The notes below the pieces were generated by a model. It was not told the DNA's origin. It ran no database searches and saw nothing but the letters and a program-made list of their open reading frames with translations. Shown in pieces: positions 50,001 to 62,200 of a stretch of 64,000 bases of DNA. This stretch comes from Lithospermum erythrorhizon (taxonomy: Eukaryota; Streptophyta; Magnoliopsida; Boraginales; Boraginaceae): NCBI GenBank assembly GCA_019722365.1, contig JADFUC010000758.1, positions 1 through 64,000 on the forward strand, in the 5' to 3' direction. Both the position numbers and the translations under genes were made by a program. The first letter of the stretch is position 1, and every line of letters starts with the position of its first letter.

Positions 50001-50984
50001 GGTGCCGGTATTTCCCATCTTTGCAATTCCAAAATTGCCTTCTTCCTTAAGTGTGAAAGAGTCCTTATTTGGAGTCACGTGAAGAGCTCCACAGTCTGAT
50101 CCAATCATCTTACTCCCGTGACATAGCATACGTCATCTCCGGCGACTCTGATAGGATCGACGATGCAAATTCTGTTGACATTGTTTTATTTCTTGTTATT
50201 TCCTTGACTTGATCTTTCTTGAATAAGGTAACGCTTTCAGTTTCCGATGTCCTTTCTTATTGCGGTAATGGCGTGTGTGCTTCTTTCTTTGTTGACTGAC
50301 ATGGCAAACTTTTCGGTTTAAATTGTTTAGTCTTTTTTCTTCTTCAAGCTTCTTTCCTTCATCTGTAAAGAGTTTCCATTGTTTGACAATGTTGTTTTGA
50401 TTTTACCTTTATCTCTTCTTAGCTCTTCATTCATGAATAGATTCTGAGCTTGCTCGCTTAGGCAAGTTCCGTCAGTGCGGAAGAACTAAGGGACCTGAAG
50501 TTTGTGAATCGAGGCGGTGAACCTAAATCCGATATGCACTTTTCGTCACTGAAGTCAATTCATGGAGCTTAGTTGTGTAAATATGTATTCTGCACTTGGT
50601 TTATAGATGCTCGGTAGAGCTCTCCCGTCCGGATACCGATTTGCTAATTACTGTCAATGCCACACTTGTGACCTTGCTTACTATACCATGCAAACCTTGC
50701 CTTTCCTCCGGCGTCCATAGCGATGGTAACCTTATCGACATGATGGATCCTTGCTTTATATCTATATAATACCTTTATATAGCACGAAAATCTTATCGGT
50801 CGCTCAATTCATCTGGCATCATGTTAGGTGGTAAATTCTAACTCTTGATAGGTCGCAGCAGTCTGCTTAACATATAACCTTGACATCTTGGTTTTCAGGA
50901 TGTGATAGTTGTTGACGTCGACATGACCGTCGTTAGAGCACAATAAAACCCTCATATGTTGTTCGACTGAGCTTACGATGCGAT

Positions 50985-51452
50985 TGTTATTTTTAAGGTT
51001 CTAGAAACGATTCCTAATTAAATTTCAATTATTCAAGCAATCGAAAATTCCCAATTGATGTCTAAGAACCCTAATTCTAATTTGAATATAACGGTAGCTA
51101 TGAGAACCACAATTGAAGTTGAACCAAATGATTGACGTCTTGATATCAATGGTTTATGTTTTGGGGTTCGAAGTCTTCCTAGAATAGTTTATTGAAAACT
51201 TTGAATCGATACGATCAATCGACTCAAACAATAAATAACTCTGGTAGCCTCTTTTATCAATTTTAGCGTGAGTGTTTGTCAGGTTGCAACCTGTTTATAG
51301 ATCTGTTTTGTTGTCTGCCCAGGAATAGGATCTGTCTTTGTAACCGATTACATCTAACAAATATGTCCAAATCACTTTCAATTGTGTTTCTGTCTTGTTG
51401 AATTAATTAATGCCAACCGTGTATGATTTGTGTTGTCTTACCGTTAAGAGCA
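50985..51452 (-). repeat. Copia 5' LTR (right copy)
   Basis: Begins TGTTATTTTTAAGGTTCTAG on the plus strand and carries the same ordered blocks as the left LTR. The outer end is approximate, because similarity fades at 'gttaagagcac' (~51450), just before LINE coding sequence resumes. Confidence 0.8.
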
Positions 51453-52483
51453 CGCCTTTAGTCAAACATCAAATCATGGATAGACTCGTATGGAATCACA
51501 CTAAAAGTGGCTCTTATCTCACTTGTTCCGGGTATAAGAGGGCGTGTGACGTGAAAAGAAATGGAGATTTGGGTGGTAGAGCACGAGGTGGGGGCAGCTT
51601 GGCAAGAGGTACGGATGGTTTATGGAAGCATTTATGGGGACTAAAAATTCCACCACGCTTTCGAAACTTTCTTTGGCGATGTCTACATAACATTCTTCCC
51701 ACGAAAGACAAGCTAATAAAGAGAAGAATGCAGGTCCACAGTGAGTGTCCGAGGAGGAGACTTTATTTCATATTTTGTTATCTTGTCAATTTTCGAGCAG
51801 GTTTTGGTTCTCTACTCCTTGGCATTTTGACACAATTGGGGGACCTTGGACGACATTCAGAGAATGGTGGAATTATATTACTACACAGCTGCGAGAATGG
51901 GATTGCGAGGAGTTGATAGCCCACCTAGCGTGTGTATTGTGGTGTCTATGGAAGCTTAGAAACTCACGTGTATTCAAAACAAGGGAGGAAGATTATGCTA
52001 CTTTGTTCAAAAGGGGGACTGCAATGGTGTTGGATTATTTGGAGGCCAACATGACATTCACTACACCGAGGATGGAGGCTGTCACGGCTGGGTTGGGACG
52101 GGAGGAAACAAGGGTCTGCCCTGTTGCTAGTGCGAAGAAAATCAATGTCGGCGCAGGGTGGGATGCGAAATCAAATCAGGGGTTCGTGGGAGTGATTGTA
52201 AGAGATGGTCAAGGTGACTATGTTTGAAAATTGATGTCGTGGTTGCAGATATTCATCATTTTTCAAGTTTGCTGGATGTGAAGTTCCGATTTGTTAGACG
52301 TTCATCTAACAATGTGGCTCATTGTATTGCCTATTGGGATGATAGGGAGGAGGAAGAGGTAGTTTGGCCTTCTTCGCCACCTGTTTGGCTCTTGGCAGCC
52401 CTTACACGAGACTTTCTTGATAATGTGCGAACAATTCGTTTTATCGCTTTGTCATTTTATGACATTATCGTTTGAGTTAAAAG

Positions 52484-52625
52484 AAAATGAGTCAAATTTG
52501 AATCTTTCAGCTAATCTTGACAAAACATAGTCACTTGAATTTTCAAATCTGATACGTAAAACACAATGTATCTTAAAATCAGCTACATTAATCCCAGCTA
52601 TAATTGGGTTACGAATAGTGGACGT
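52484..52625 (-). pseudogene. kinesin-5 upstream DNA, copy 2, right part
   Basis: Continues the duplicate after the LINE. 'aatgagtcaaatttgaatct', 'ttcagctaa', 'cacttgaat', 'caaatctgatac' and 'ctataattg' match 14973-15110 in the same order and orientation. Similarity ends near 52625. Confidence 0.8.
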
Positions 52626-55600
52626 CTGCGTAGCAGAATGGACTCCCAGGATTAAAATTATTCGAACTTCTTTTCAAATCGAACGGATGGTTAATTCCGG
52701 AGGAAATCGGATACAAACAATATTATAAAAGTATGAATCTGGTAAGATGTTTCTTTCATTTTTTGTAAAGACATTTATGTCCTCCTCAAATAATCAATTA
52801 CTAGATAATAATTTAATATGAAGTTAAAAGAATTACTACTTTTAATAATAACAATTATTTTATAGTTGATAAAAGCCAGAGTTTTGTATTATAATATTAT
52901 TATTAACCTAATATGAATAAAAATGATATGCTATGAAATTCGTCACACCATAATAAAATGGTATAATGTTGGGCTTTATTTTAAAATAAAACTTCGAACA
53001 AAAAGATATTTGATTTAACTTATGATTAAAATATCTATATTTATACTCTTCTAAAAGTTTAGATAAAGCATACATCTTTTTCATTTTTTCTTAAGAACAT
53101 ATTGTCCTTCAAACTAAAATATTCCAACTAGAATTAGTTATATGCATGTTATTATTATTTTTATTATCACAATAATTATTGGCTCCATAAAACTTGAAAA
53201 AAAAATTGATTTAACTTATGATTAAAATATCTATATTTATACATCTTCTAAAAGTTTGGTAAAATCAAACGATTCTTTCATTTTTATTAAGAACATATTG
53301 TTCTTTCAAGTAAAATATTTCAATAAAATTAAGTATTTGCATCACGATTGTATCTTTATTATCAAATTATATTCATTAAGATTAATGGTGAAAATAAAAG
53401 AACAGAATCATTGGTAATACATGAAGTAACTTATGCAATTAATTCATTATACTAATAATGTACAATTCAATGCAATTAATTATTTTTGAGAAAAAAATTA
53501 AACTCTTGAATTAAGTTACATATGACTCATTATTACTATTTGGAGTTACTAATAATATTCAATTCATTATTTGGAGTTACATATGAATTCAATACATTAT
53601 TTATATGCATCTTATTATTATCTTTATTATCACAATAATTATTGGCTCTATAAAACCTGAATAAAAAAATATATGATTTAACTTATGATTAAAATATATA
53701 TTTATCATCTTAAAAGTTTAAGATAAAATGCTGGTCATTTTTTTATTAAGAAACGTATTTTTTAATTCCATTAAATATTTAACACATAACATACTGCGTA
53801 TCTTTCAATTCATCTAAAAATCCACAATATCAGATGCCTAAAATGTAATGGGGACCACATCTTTCTTTGCTCCAGCATTCGCCTGGTGTATTGAAACGCC
53901 TGGTGTATCCTTTGTGTACTCTAGTACTGGTATGTTGAAGTAAAAAGCTACTGAATATGGTTGTTGATTTTTTCATTTGTAGCATGATACTATTAAATAA
54001 TTATATAGTGGGTGTTGTAAAGTTTGAGTTTAATTCAATGTTTTTAGTATTGAAAATATAAAATTAGTATTATTGGATTATTTTTGAAATATATTCATTA
54101 TTTATTTTTATTTTCAAAATACAACTACAAATTTATTTTATGATTTCACATGAGAATAAAAAGGTTTATGAAAATGAATGAAATAAAGTATTAAATAATT
54201 GATTTGAGTATTGTAAATAATAAAGTAAGAAATGTAATATAGGGGAATTTGATTTTGTGTAAAATCTAAAAGTGAAACTTTAAATTTGATAAAGTGATAT
54301 AAGAAGTTGGTTTTAGTATAATTTTCTTTACACATTTTTTGTGTAATATTTTCTCCTTTACTATCAGATTGGTATTTGTTCTTGATTCTTACATTCCAAA
54401 TTGAAGCATCTTTATAGATATGTAATTTACCCCAACATGCAGCGAATCTTTATAAGGAAAAGTGGTTGAAGAGTTATTAAAGATTGAAGATATTCAGCCA
54501 AGCCGAAGGCGTTCGAACTGAGCGAGATGGTGGATCGATAGTTTAGATTACAATTAATACATTGTATTTTAACACTGGTAGGGATTCGATTTGTAATCCT
54601 CGGATCTATAATGCGATTAGTTGTTGATACGAGGATGGACTTGATTTCGACGATGTATATGTCTCCAGAATTGATTGTATACGTAGTAATTACGCAGTTT
54701 ATAAATGAATATCGATTATCGATTTAAAAATACAAAAATAAAAAGAAGGGTAAAGGAGTGGGGAGGTGTATGAAAATGAAATAATTTTACTATTTAAAAA
54801 TTCCGACTTTAAAAGTATGTACAAATTATAAAAACGTCCTTTTCAACATAATCTCATGCCCGTAACATGGGGTTCAGGATTTAACGTGAAAATTAGCAGT
54901 GAACACAATACAAAAATATATTTCAATACAGGTGGTGGACCTTTTATGGAATTACATGTGTAGTTAGACCTGGCTTTGTTTATACATCATCTTTCACACC
55001 TCAACCATTTTGTGAGGACTGAGGAGTAATCTTTTAATACTATTCCATAACATTTCATTTTCCGCTTAAATTCGGTGAGGAAGTAGAATTTTATTTTCAA
55101 CTAAAGGAAAAATCAATCTAATACATCCAAAAAAATAAAATCAAACATGTCAATCATAGTTTCCCAAAGAATTGAATAAATCAAGTGGAATAGCCGTACA
55201 AGTTAGTAAATGTGTTAGTTACAGGACAGAGGATCGTAATCTCAATTACGTATTACTAATTGATGAGTATTATTATACGTATGTAGGTGCCGCTGAAGAT
55301 GCATTGGTTATTTAACCAATTTAGTTACGCAACCTAATACAATACTCAGGCGGATTTATATGATGTTCATAGTGGTCACAAGAATACCCAAAATATTAAA
55401 CAAGTTATGTCGTAAATGCTAATGCCAAAGGTATTTTACTTTTCTCAAATTTTTTTCTTCAGATCAAAAGTACATAACATGAAATCATATATGTAACATG
55501 TATGGTCTTGGTTTTAACATTCCATATTATGTCATCTCCTTAGTAGTAAGTTAATTATTTTTTGTTTCACTTACTTATATTGTAAAATTAGAGTATCATC

Positions 55601-56850
55601 CTTAAGAATTGAGATTAATGAGATAACATATTTGAAGATATATGATATATCCCACAAAAAGAAAGCCAATTTTTAATTTTTCCTTTCAATGATATCACGA
55701 TAATTATATAGTTGGAGGAATATCCATTTTTTAAATCCTGAATCCGCCCCTACAATACTCATTTGGGTTTGGTACCTATGAGATTATTGGTCAATGTATT
55801 ATGACATATGAAGTATGTCAAACTAGATCTGCATATGCAATTTTTCGTCTATATATCAAGGATAGATATGTCGACTTCTTAATTCTTATCAGTCGATTTA
55901 TTTGACAGTTTATTTGTATAGTTATTAGCCCGTTTCATATTATGATAGTTACTCATGAAAACATTGAATATCAATTCAAGGTTGTACTCCTTATGCAGCT
56001 ATTCAAATGTGATGTCTAAGAATTTGCATTAAATTCATATAAAATGTCCACATCAAATCCATTGTTATAGGAAATAAGTTGTTTCGTCTAGATAATATTT
56101 TGAAAAAAATATAAATTTATAATGTTTGATACATGATTGTCAACGAAATACATTGCTTTGTCTAGATAAAATTTTCATAAAAATAATTATTTATAATTAC
56201 GTCAATGACATAATCGGAATTCTGAAGTCATGTCCTAAATAATAGACATTGGATAATTTAATGTTGAAGAAATAAAAAATGAAGAGTATGTATTTTGCTA
56301 TCAATAAGATTTGATCAATGGCATCTCAAGTATAAAACTAGTGAAATTGAACATATTATTGTATTTTATTTCTTTATATATGCTATATATATTAATTTAA
56401 TGATGTTTTGGAGCCTCAAAGAAGCCCATCTAACTCCACCCTCAATCGTATTACACTGCATGAAAAAACGAACAAAACAAGCATTCAAATACGAAAATCA
56501 TATGTTACCTCATCCATTCAAGTAGCTAAGAATATAGTGCTTCCTTTATTTCTAAAAGATAATAGTTATATTATATCTGTAATGACTAAAATGAATAAAC
56601 TATGGGATCTTATTTGTTAATTTTTTGGATCTTCTTTGAATAATATAACTTTGATTTAAAAATTAGAAAACGTGACATGTATACATTATTGAACCAACCA
56701 ACTTTGATTAATATGAATGACAAGGAAGTCTTGATATGACAAAATTAACTTAATTACGTAGTAAATTACAAATTTGGTTACATTCGTACGGAGTACTTGA
56801 GACGGCTCAATAAATAACTCTACACAAACACAATCGTTTCAACCAAATCT
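52626..56850. other. AT-rich spacer with a local repeat
   Basis: No gene is recognised. 52970-53760 carries a repeated unit (separate entry). ~54450-54720 is less AT-rich (AGCCGAAGGCGTTCGAACTG) and might be element debris. 56295-56620 has overlapping open frames without motif support. Confidence 0.5.
52970..53760. repeat. three-copy local repeat
   Basis: 'gatttaacttatgattaaaa' followed by 'tatctatatttata..tctt..aaaagttt' occurs at ~53012, ~53207 and ~53679. 'tattatcacaataattattg' plus 'gctc(c/t)ataaaac' precedes the second and third copies (~53163 and ~53625). Units are diverged, mainly by short length changes. Confidence 0.7.
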
Positions 56851-56854
56851 TTTC

Positions 56855-56862
56855 TATATAAA
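56855..56862 (+). promoter_or_regulatory. TATA box of the small secreted peptide gene
   Basis: TATATAAA 83 bp upstream of the ATG at 56938, giving an expected 5' UTR of about 50 bases. Confidence 0.65.
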
Positions 56863-56937
56863 GCCTACGGACCAAATCAAAATTTAACCAAACCTTGACA
56901 TCTATCTAAATAAGAAACTATATAGTCAAAGAATAAT

Positions 56938-57171
56938 ATGGCAAAACTAGCAAAAATTACCTTCCTTGCCCTTCTCATTGTTCTTGCACTATGTTTCAGC
57001 CATGTTGAAGCAAAGATGCATCATCACCACACACATGAAGTTGAAACAATGAAGGGGAATAGTGTCCTTTCAAGGAGGTTTTTGCCACAAATCGGATGTT
57101 GTCGTTACTGTAGAAAATGGGCAAATTGTGATATAAAATGCATCCGTCAATTTTGCTGGCAACGATCATGA
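56938..57171 (+). CDS. secreted His-rich, Cys-rich small peptide
   Basis: A 77-residue frame. Residues 1-25 are a clear signal peptide (basic MAKLAK start, long Leu/Ile/Val core, AlaGluAla-like end SHVEA), so the product is exported. The predicted mature N-terminus is KMHHHHTHEVE, five His in seven residues after the first two. A linker ends in a dibasic RR (46-47), which could be cut. The C-terminal ~24 residues hold six Cys at 54, 55, 58, 64, 68 and 73 (pattern CC-X2-C-X5-C-X3-C-X4-C), with several Arg/Lys and aromatic residues, enough for three disulfides. I do not recognise the cysteine spacing as a standard defensin, thionin, hairpinin, snakin or LTP. It could be an antimicrobial or signalling peptide, or a metal binder; all are inference. 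It has its own TATA box and sits tail-to-tail with the UGT gene, 544 bp between stop codons. Confidence 0.72.
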   Translation: MAKLAKITFLALLIVLALCFSHVEAKMHHHHTHEVETMKGNSVLSRRFLPQIGCCRYCRKWANCDIKCIRQFCWQRS

Positions 57172-57715
57172 TGAAGCTAATATTTCGGATCATTTCAACA
57201 TACTACGGAGTATTAATTTTCGTTTTCTGTTGTTTATGTATGTTTCTATTATATGCTTTGGATATTTGTTGAAATTTGGATTTTGTGATATTTGTATCCT
57301 CTCTTTGTCTTGTTGGAGAGTAGTAATGATTATTATTATTTGGTTTTGTAAGGATTGGTATATGTATTTGTTTTGGTCTGTTTGGAGTTGTATATTTGAA
57401 ATTATCGTAATAAAATGATCCATCAGTATAAATAAATGAACTATTCCTTTCGTCATTCTCAAAAGATAGTTAGGTTTTAATATATTTGAACATATATAAC
57501 ATGACATTTTTTAGAATAATGGAGGACTATGATATAGATTGGAGTGTTTGTTTTGTTTTTCAACCATAGATTCATGCGTAAGGAAAATTATAAATCAGTT
57601 GAGGAATTTAAATTTTGAATTATCTTTTAAACACAAGGCACATGTCATATACCTTTAAGGTAGTATCATATCACACAAAATGTAACATACGATCTATTTT
57701 CCAAAGTAACCGGTG
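57172..57715. other. convergent 3' flanks of the peptide and UGT genes
   Basis: Contains the presumed 3' UTR of the peptide gene; AATAAA at ~57408 on the plus strand is a candidate polyadenylation signal. The remaining open frames here on both strands lack motifs. Confidence 0.4.
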
Positions 57716-59190
57716 TTATTCCATTTTGCAAAAACTCATTATGTCACTCACAAGACGATCTAAATCAAGGTATGAACACCCTCCTTTAGAAACACTTGTT
57801 TTAGCCAAATGCTTCAGTCTTTCAACTTGTTTTCTCAACTCTTCATTTCTGCTCTCCTCCATTATGTCCTTGACCATTGTAGTAATAATAGATCTTTCAC
57901 ACACATCTTTCATGTCAAATCCAAGTTTCCATACCTCACTAACAAATCTACTAGTTGGGTGCTGATCAAAAGCCAGTGGCCAACATAACATAGGCACACC
58001 TTCAACTATGCTCTCCATTGTCGATCCCCATCCACTATGTGTTAGAAACCCTCCAATAGATTTGTGTGCTAAGATCTCCTCTTGTGGCGCCCAACTTACA
58101 ATGTACCCTGTTCAATTATCACTAGTAAATTCATTAAGAAATTATATGACATGCACGCATTTTATATCTGTAAATTCCGTGCGTGCGTTGCACGTGGAGC
58201 AATATGACAGCTTGATAATCGTTATCGATTATGAAATCTTATCGTTTAATGTACTAATTGTTAGAAATATAGAAAAATTAAATAATATTTAAATGTGATT
58301 TTCGGTTACTTATATGTTGGATAACTATGATTTAATTCTAATATGATGAAAGTAAAATCAAAATAAACGTTTCTATATTATTATTAGTATTTTTACAAGT
58401 AATGATTAGAGATATGCAGCGTATTTATCTTACATATTCCAACATCTAAGAATATTCAGAAATGGATTTTACGTATTTAACGATAATGAAACATATACAG
58501 TTTCTTCCGTCGATATTTAGTATCGCGTTATCTCGGTTAAATGCTTTATCATGAAATAGGAAGTATTATAAGATACATAAATGAGTCTTCAAAGCTTAAG
58601 CATATTTTCATAGTAACTTAGTTATTTTTTGGTACAATAATAGAAGAGTGAAGTAGCTGAACTTGAAGTTCATATTTAAAGTGTTGTCATCATATTTCAC
58701 TACATCATGTATAAAGAAATTTAGTAGGTTGGGTTATCTTTTTTAAGCTCTATAACTAACTTCAAAAAAAAAATTGTAATAAGGTTCAAGCTTGAGCTTC
58801 ATGTAAGTACATATTTTTTATGTTTTGTTCTCATATGGTAGATGAATTTACCTTCTTTTTTTGTACATGAGTGTTTTTCCTTCTTGGTCTATAGTTTGAG
58901 AATGATGGTTCAAAAGTGTAATGGTAGATTTAATAACTTTTAAAAAAATGCAATTTCTCTATCCATTTGTTTTATAATAGTGGAGTTTTAATACAATTTT
59001 TCTATCCATTTATTTATGTAATCAATTCATTATAATAATTTAATACAATGATGTGGTTGTAGTTTTGAATTGATAACTTTTTAATATATAATAATCATAA
59101 TAATAAAATAGTAATAAAATATAATTAATTAATTCTATTAGAAATGATAAATATGATCAAAACAAAATAGAAAAACACATATTTTACCTA

Positions 59191-59221
<31 letters not shown>

Positions 59222-62200
59222 TATTATTATTATTATTATCAATATAAATAGTTGGTTTTTTAATTCATGACAATAGTCGCTAAAGTAGATTATATGAGAT
59301 AGATGGTGAAAGAATGTGAGAGTCACAAGGCAGTTTCATCACAAAAAAATATAATCTACTAAAATAAAAATAACTAATGAATACATAATTTTTTCAAAAA
59401 ACATAAAACTAATATATATTCATTAAGCATGCAAGTCAAATTATGAATTTATAAATATATAAAATAATAATTGAATATATTAAAGAAAGAGAAATGTATA
59501 ATTACTTATCAAGATTCTTATCAATTATATTGGTGTAATGCAATAACGTGGAATCTGTAGCACTTATTCCGTCATAAAAGAAACAAACTCAACTATCAAA
59601 GTAAAAATAATTAGGCGGTTGTACGTAGCAAAATATAATATATTGAAAAAAAAAATATTCCTAGTCAATGACATTGGAACCCTTTTCTTTTTATTTTCAT
59701 AATATACATTAGGTCTTATATTTATAAGTATTTAATGAAAATTAAACTCATTAAGTTTGGTGTAAATGAAAGTCAAAGTTGCTTTAGTATTTAAGGTAAA
59801 TTAAAAAATCGTTCATGCTTTAATTAGGACCATTTACCTCCTTTGACACAAACAATTCTCAAATATTTTTATTTTGATAGATTGTATTTGAACCGAAGAT
59901 AAAGTTGTTAATTCTTAGTCGATTAAAAGTAGAAAATTTCTTCATGATCGAGTAAATTGGGACGGAGGGATTATTATTAACTTTTTGATATATTGTATTG
60001 TTATTATTCTTACAATGTATAACTTTAGCCAACTATAGAGATAATCAAACACTGTTTAATCCTTAAACACATTGAATTTTTTCTAACAATGTCTGAGGGG
60101 ACATATAAGTGATATTTAATATTGTGTAAATTCTCAAAGCCGAAAAATAAATCTTTGCAATCAAATTTAATTATATATAAATATGTAATCACATTGAGCA
60201 GAAACAAGCGATGTTTAAAGTATTCAAAACCACAAAAGAAAATGCATTATTTTTAAATGATTATGAAAGTCGAACCAGCGAGGCGTTGGTACCAACTCCC
60301 AATTCTTTAGTTGAGCCTTTAGGCGCGTCAGTGATTAACTCATCGAAAGTATCTAGGGCGAGGGGCCCAGGGGATGTTAGTATGGCGGTTTCACGGCTTT
60401 TATTAAAATGATTATAATATAAAATAAGTTATGGATATAAATTGCCATATGTAGGATTAGATTCATTAAAAATGATTTAATGAATATTATTGAGAAATTA
60501 TTTTTTATGTTTAGTGATTTTTTAGCTCATTGTTATTTAATTATTATTGAAATTTAATAATCATTAGATGTGTTATAATTGTGCGTTTGGGAGGAGGGGT
60601 GATTTAGGCATTCTAGTTTATTGCATTATGTTGTGCAGCTTTTATAAGTATATAGATATAGATTCAATTGAGATGTAATTGCACATACATCATTAAATTA
60701 AATATGAAACAAATGTTTACATTCGTCCCCGATTGTGCAACTTTCGTCATTATTTATTAGAGTAATGATCCGATCCAAGTATAGTGTGTCATATTTATAT
60801 ACATATTAAACCTAAACCTAGAGTAGACTCCAAGATACCTAATAGTAGTAGGCCAATACTTGGATCGGACAAATACTAATAATATTATTTTTAGGACCAT
60901 ACTTCAACATTTGTATTACTTTCGAAGATGCTGCAACATTGTAACTATACGAATTCAAGCGCAACTTGATTTGATATCGGGGCAAGTCGAATGCTTCTTG
61001 ATTGAAGATATTTTATTTTATTTTAAAAAATCATCTAGGTGATTCAAATATAAATAATGGAGTATAAAGATAATACTCCCAGCTGCCTCCATCTCAAGAA
61101 GGATTGTATAGCATGGTTTGAATTTTTTATTATCATGTAGTCTTTTGACGCAGAAAATTTTAATTTGATGTTAATAATAAAATACATTATAAATATCATG
61201 AAGCAGCCTAAACTGAAAAATATATAAACTGACCTCTTCCCTCTGTACCCTTTTGTAATTGCTTCAAATAAGAATCATCGCCCAAATTTTGATTGAGGAG
61301 GGAGTCGAGCCTGATGACCCATAAGAAGAATACTCCACTGTCAACTAGACCATGCCAAAATTCCATTAACACATCCTTCGTGACTCGAGCTAGGCTTCCA
61401 AAACTCACAAACATCACTGACTTTTGTGCTTTACCACTTAGCCACTTTAGGCAGCTATCATCTTCTTTCCAAAAACTATTTGAACTGCAATCTGGTAACG
61501 TTTAAAAACAAATATTGAATGAATACCTAAACTTTCTTGATCAAAACTGTCATTTCTCCTATTATCAATTGATTTTAAGATGAAACCATGCCCTCTTAAC
61601 AAAAACAATTAAGCCGATTCTTTTTTTTACTATTGCAAATTAATACGGAAGTGGTACAAATAAATGTTGCGTCAGGTCACTAAATATGTCAAAGGATGTA
61701 CATTCATTCATGTTTTTAACTTTTAAAATAGGGACATATGTTAAATTTTTATCGACGAGATCAATGTAATGTTGTGTTTTTATATATCAGGACCATCATG
61801 AAGCCCAAGCACAAGCTTGTCCTTTATATAGGACCAAATCGACAATTAACTCATTCTAATTAGACCTGAAATAATTATATGCCAGATATATTCGACCTCG
61901 TCTTCTTAGTGGTTTACCTTGAGTTACGGAGCCTGCGAGTCTGAGTTGAAGATGGTGGTGGACAGGGCCGATTGCATATAAGTTTTCAGTCTTTGTTTTG
62001 AGTTGGTAGAGAACAGGGTCATCTAAATCTTGAAATGTGTTAACTATCAATCCATTGGCTCGTTGCACTGCACCAGCATCATTCACTGCAAGCTTGTAAT
62101 TAGGATCGTCCATGAAGTTACCACGGCAGAATACTGGAAGGTCCCTAAGCCTGAAGAAACTCTCCATTCCTGGAACATTCCTCACTAATTTCTCCAACTC

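Larger units (their letters stand above)
46523..51452 (-). mobile_element. degenerate Copia LTR retrotransposon, nested in the LINE
   Basis: Direct LTRs at ~46523-47030 and ~50985-51452 bound about 4 kb of internal DNA. Minus-strand domain order is that of Copia. Near the right LTR is gag (NNYHILKTKMSRLYVKQT, ~50900). A protease-like region follows (ALHVTPNKDSF..FGIAKMGN, ~50050). Integrase follows (VLMHCDVCGPTKVKTMGG, then NSYFVTYIDDHSR, ~49520-49600). Reverse transcriptase is next (MPFLHGDLQEDIYMQQPRGF, ~48260). RNase H lies near the left LTR (KNSTLHSR, ~47260). Next to the right LTR, CGCATCGTAAGCTCAG on the minus strand resembles an eroded tRNA-iMet primer-binding site; next to the left LTR is a purine tract (AAGAAGGGGAGG, ~47030). 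Frames are broken throughout and LTRs are diverged, so it is old and dead. Confidence 0.85.
45234..52483 (+). mobile_element. 5'-truncated L1-type LINE, interrupted by a Copia element
   Basis: The left piece is 45234-~46522 and the right piece ~51453-52483; the Copia element sits between. The left piece opens inside the reverse transcriptase (AKIISKFMTNRLRSVL), then KLDMSKA*HRVEWVFLRNIMLKLGF, LVNGTPKGYIKLTKGIKRGDPL, and a downstream WWAG...HRFGGMGFKDL block. The right piece continues with DRLVWNHTKSGSY, WKHLWGLKIPPRFRNFLWRC, a zf-RVT-type ETLFHILLSCQFS..FW, and an RNase H region (INVGAGWDAKSNQGFVGVIV, then RFVRRSSNNVAHCIA). Stops and frameshifts make it inactive: the catalytic FADD-type box was not found, and Asp/Tyr in the first RT motif is altered. 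The missing ORF1 and endonuclease fit 5' truncation during target-primed insertion. The right end is A-rich (AAAAGAAAA). Confidence 0.85.
58108..61233 (-). other. 3.1-kb last intron of the UGT gene
   Basis: A long AT-rich intron holding a TTA microsatellite (59190-59239), a GTGCGTGCGTTGCACGTG motif near 58180 of the kind found in plant non-autonomous transposons, and an imperfect inverted repeat at 60766-60870. The open frame at 60211-60411 (plus) has no motif and is unlikely to be a gene. Confidence 0.7.

Noticed and set aside
60211..60411. 66-codon plus-strand open frame in the UGT intron
   Set aside because: No motif or promoter, and it lies within an intron of a well-supported gene on the other strand.
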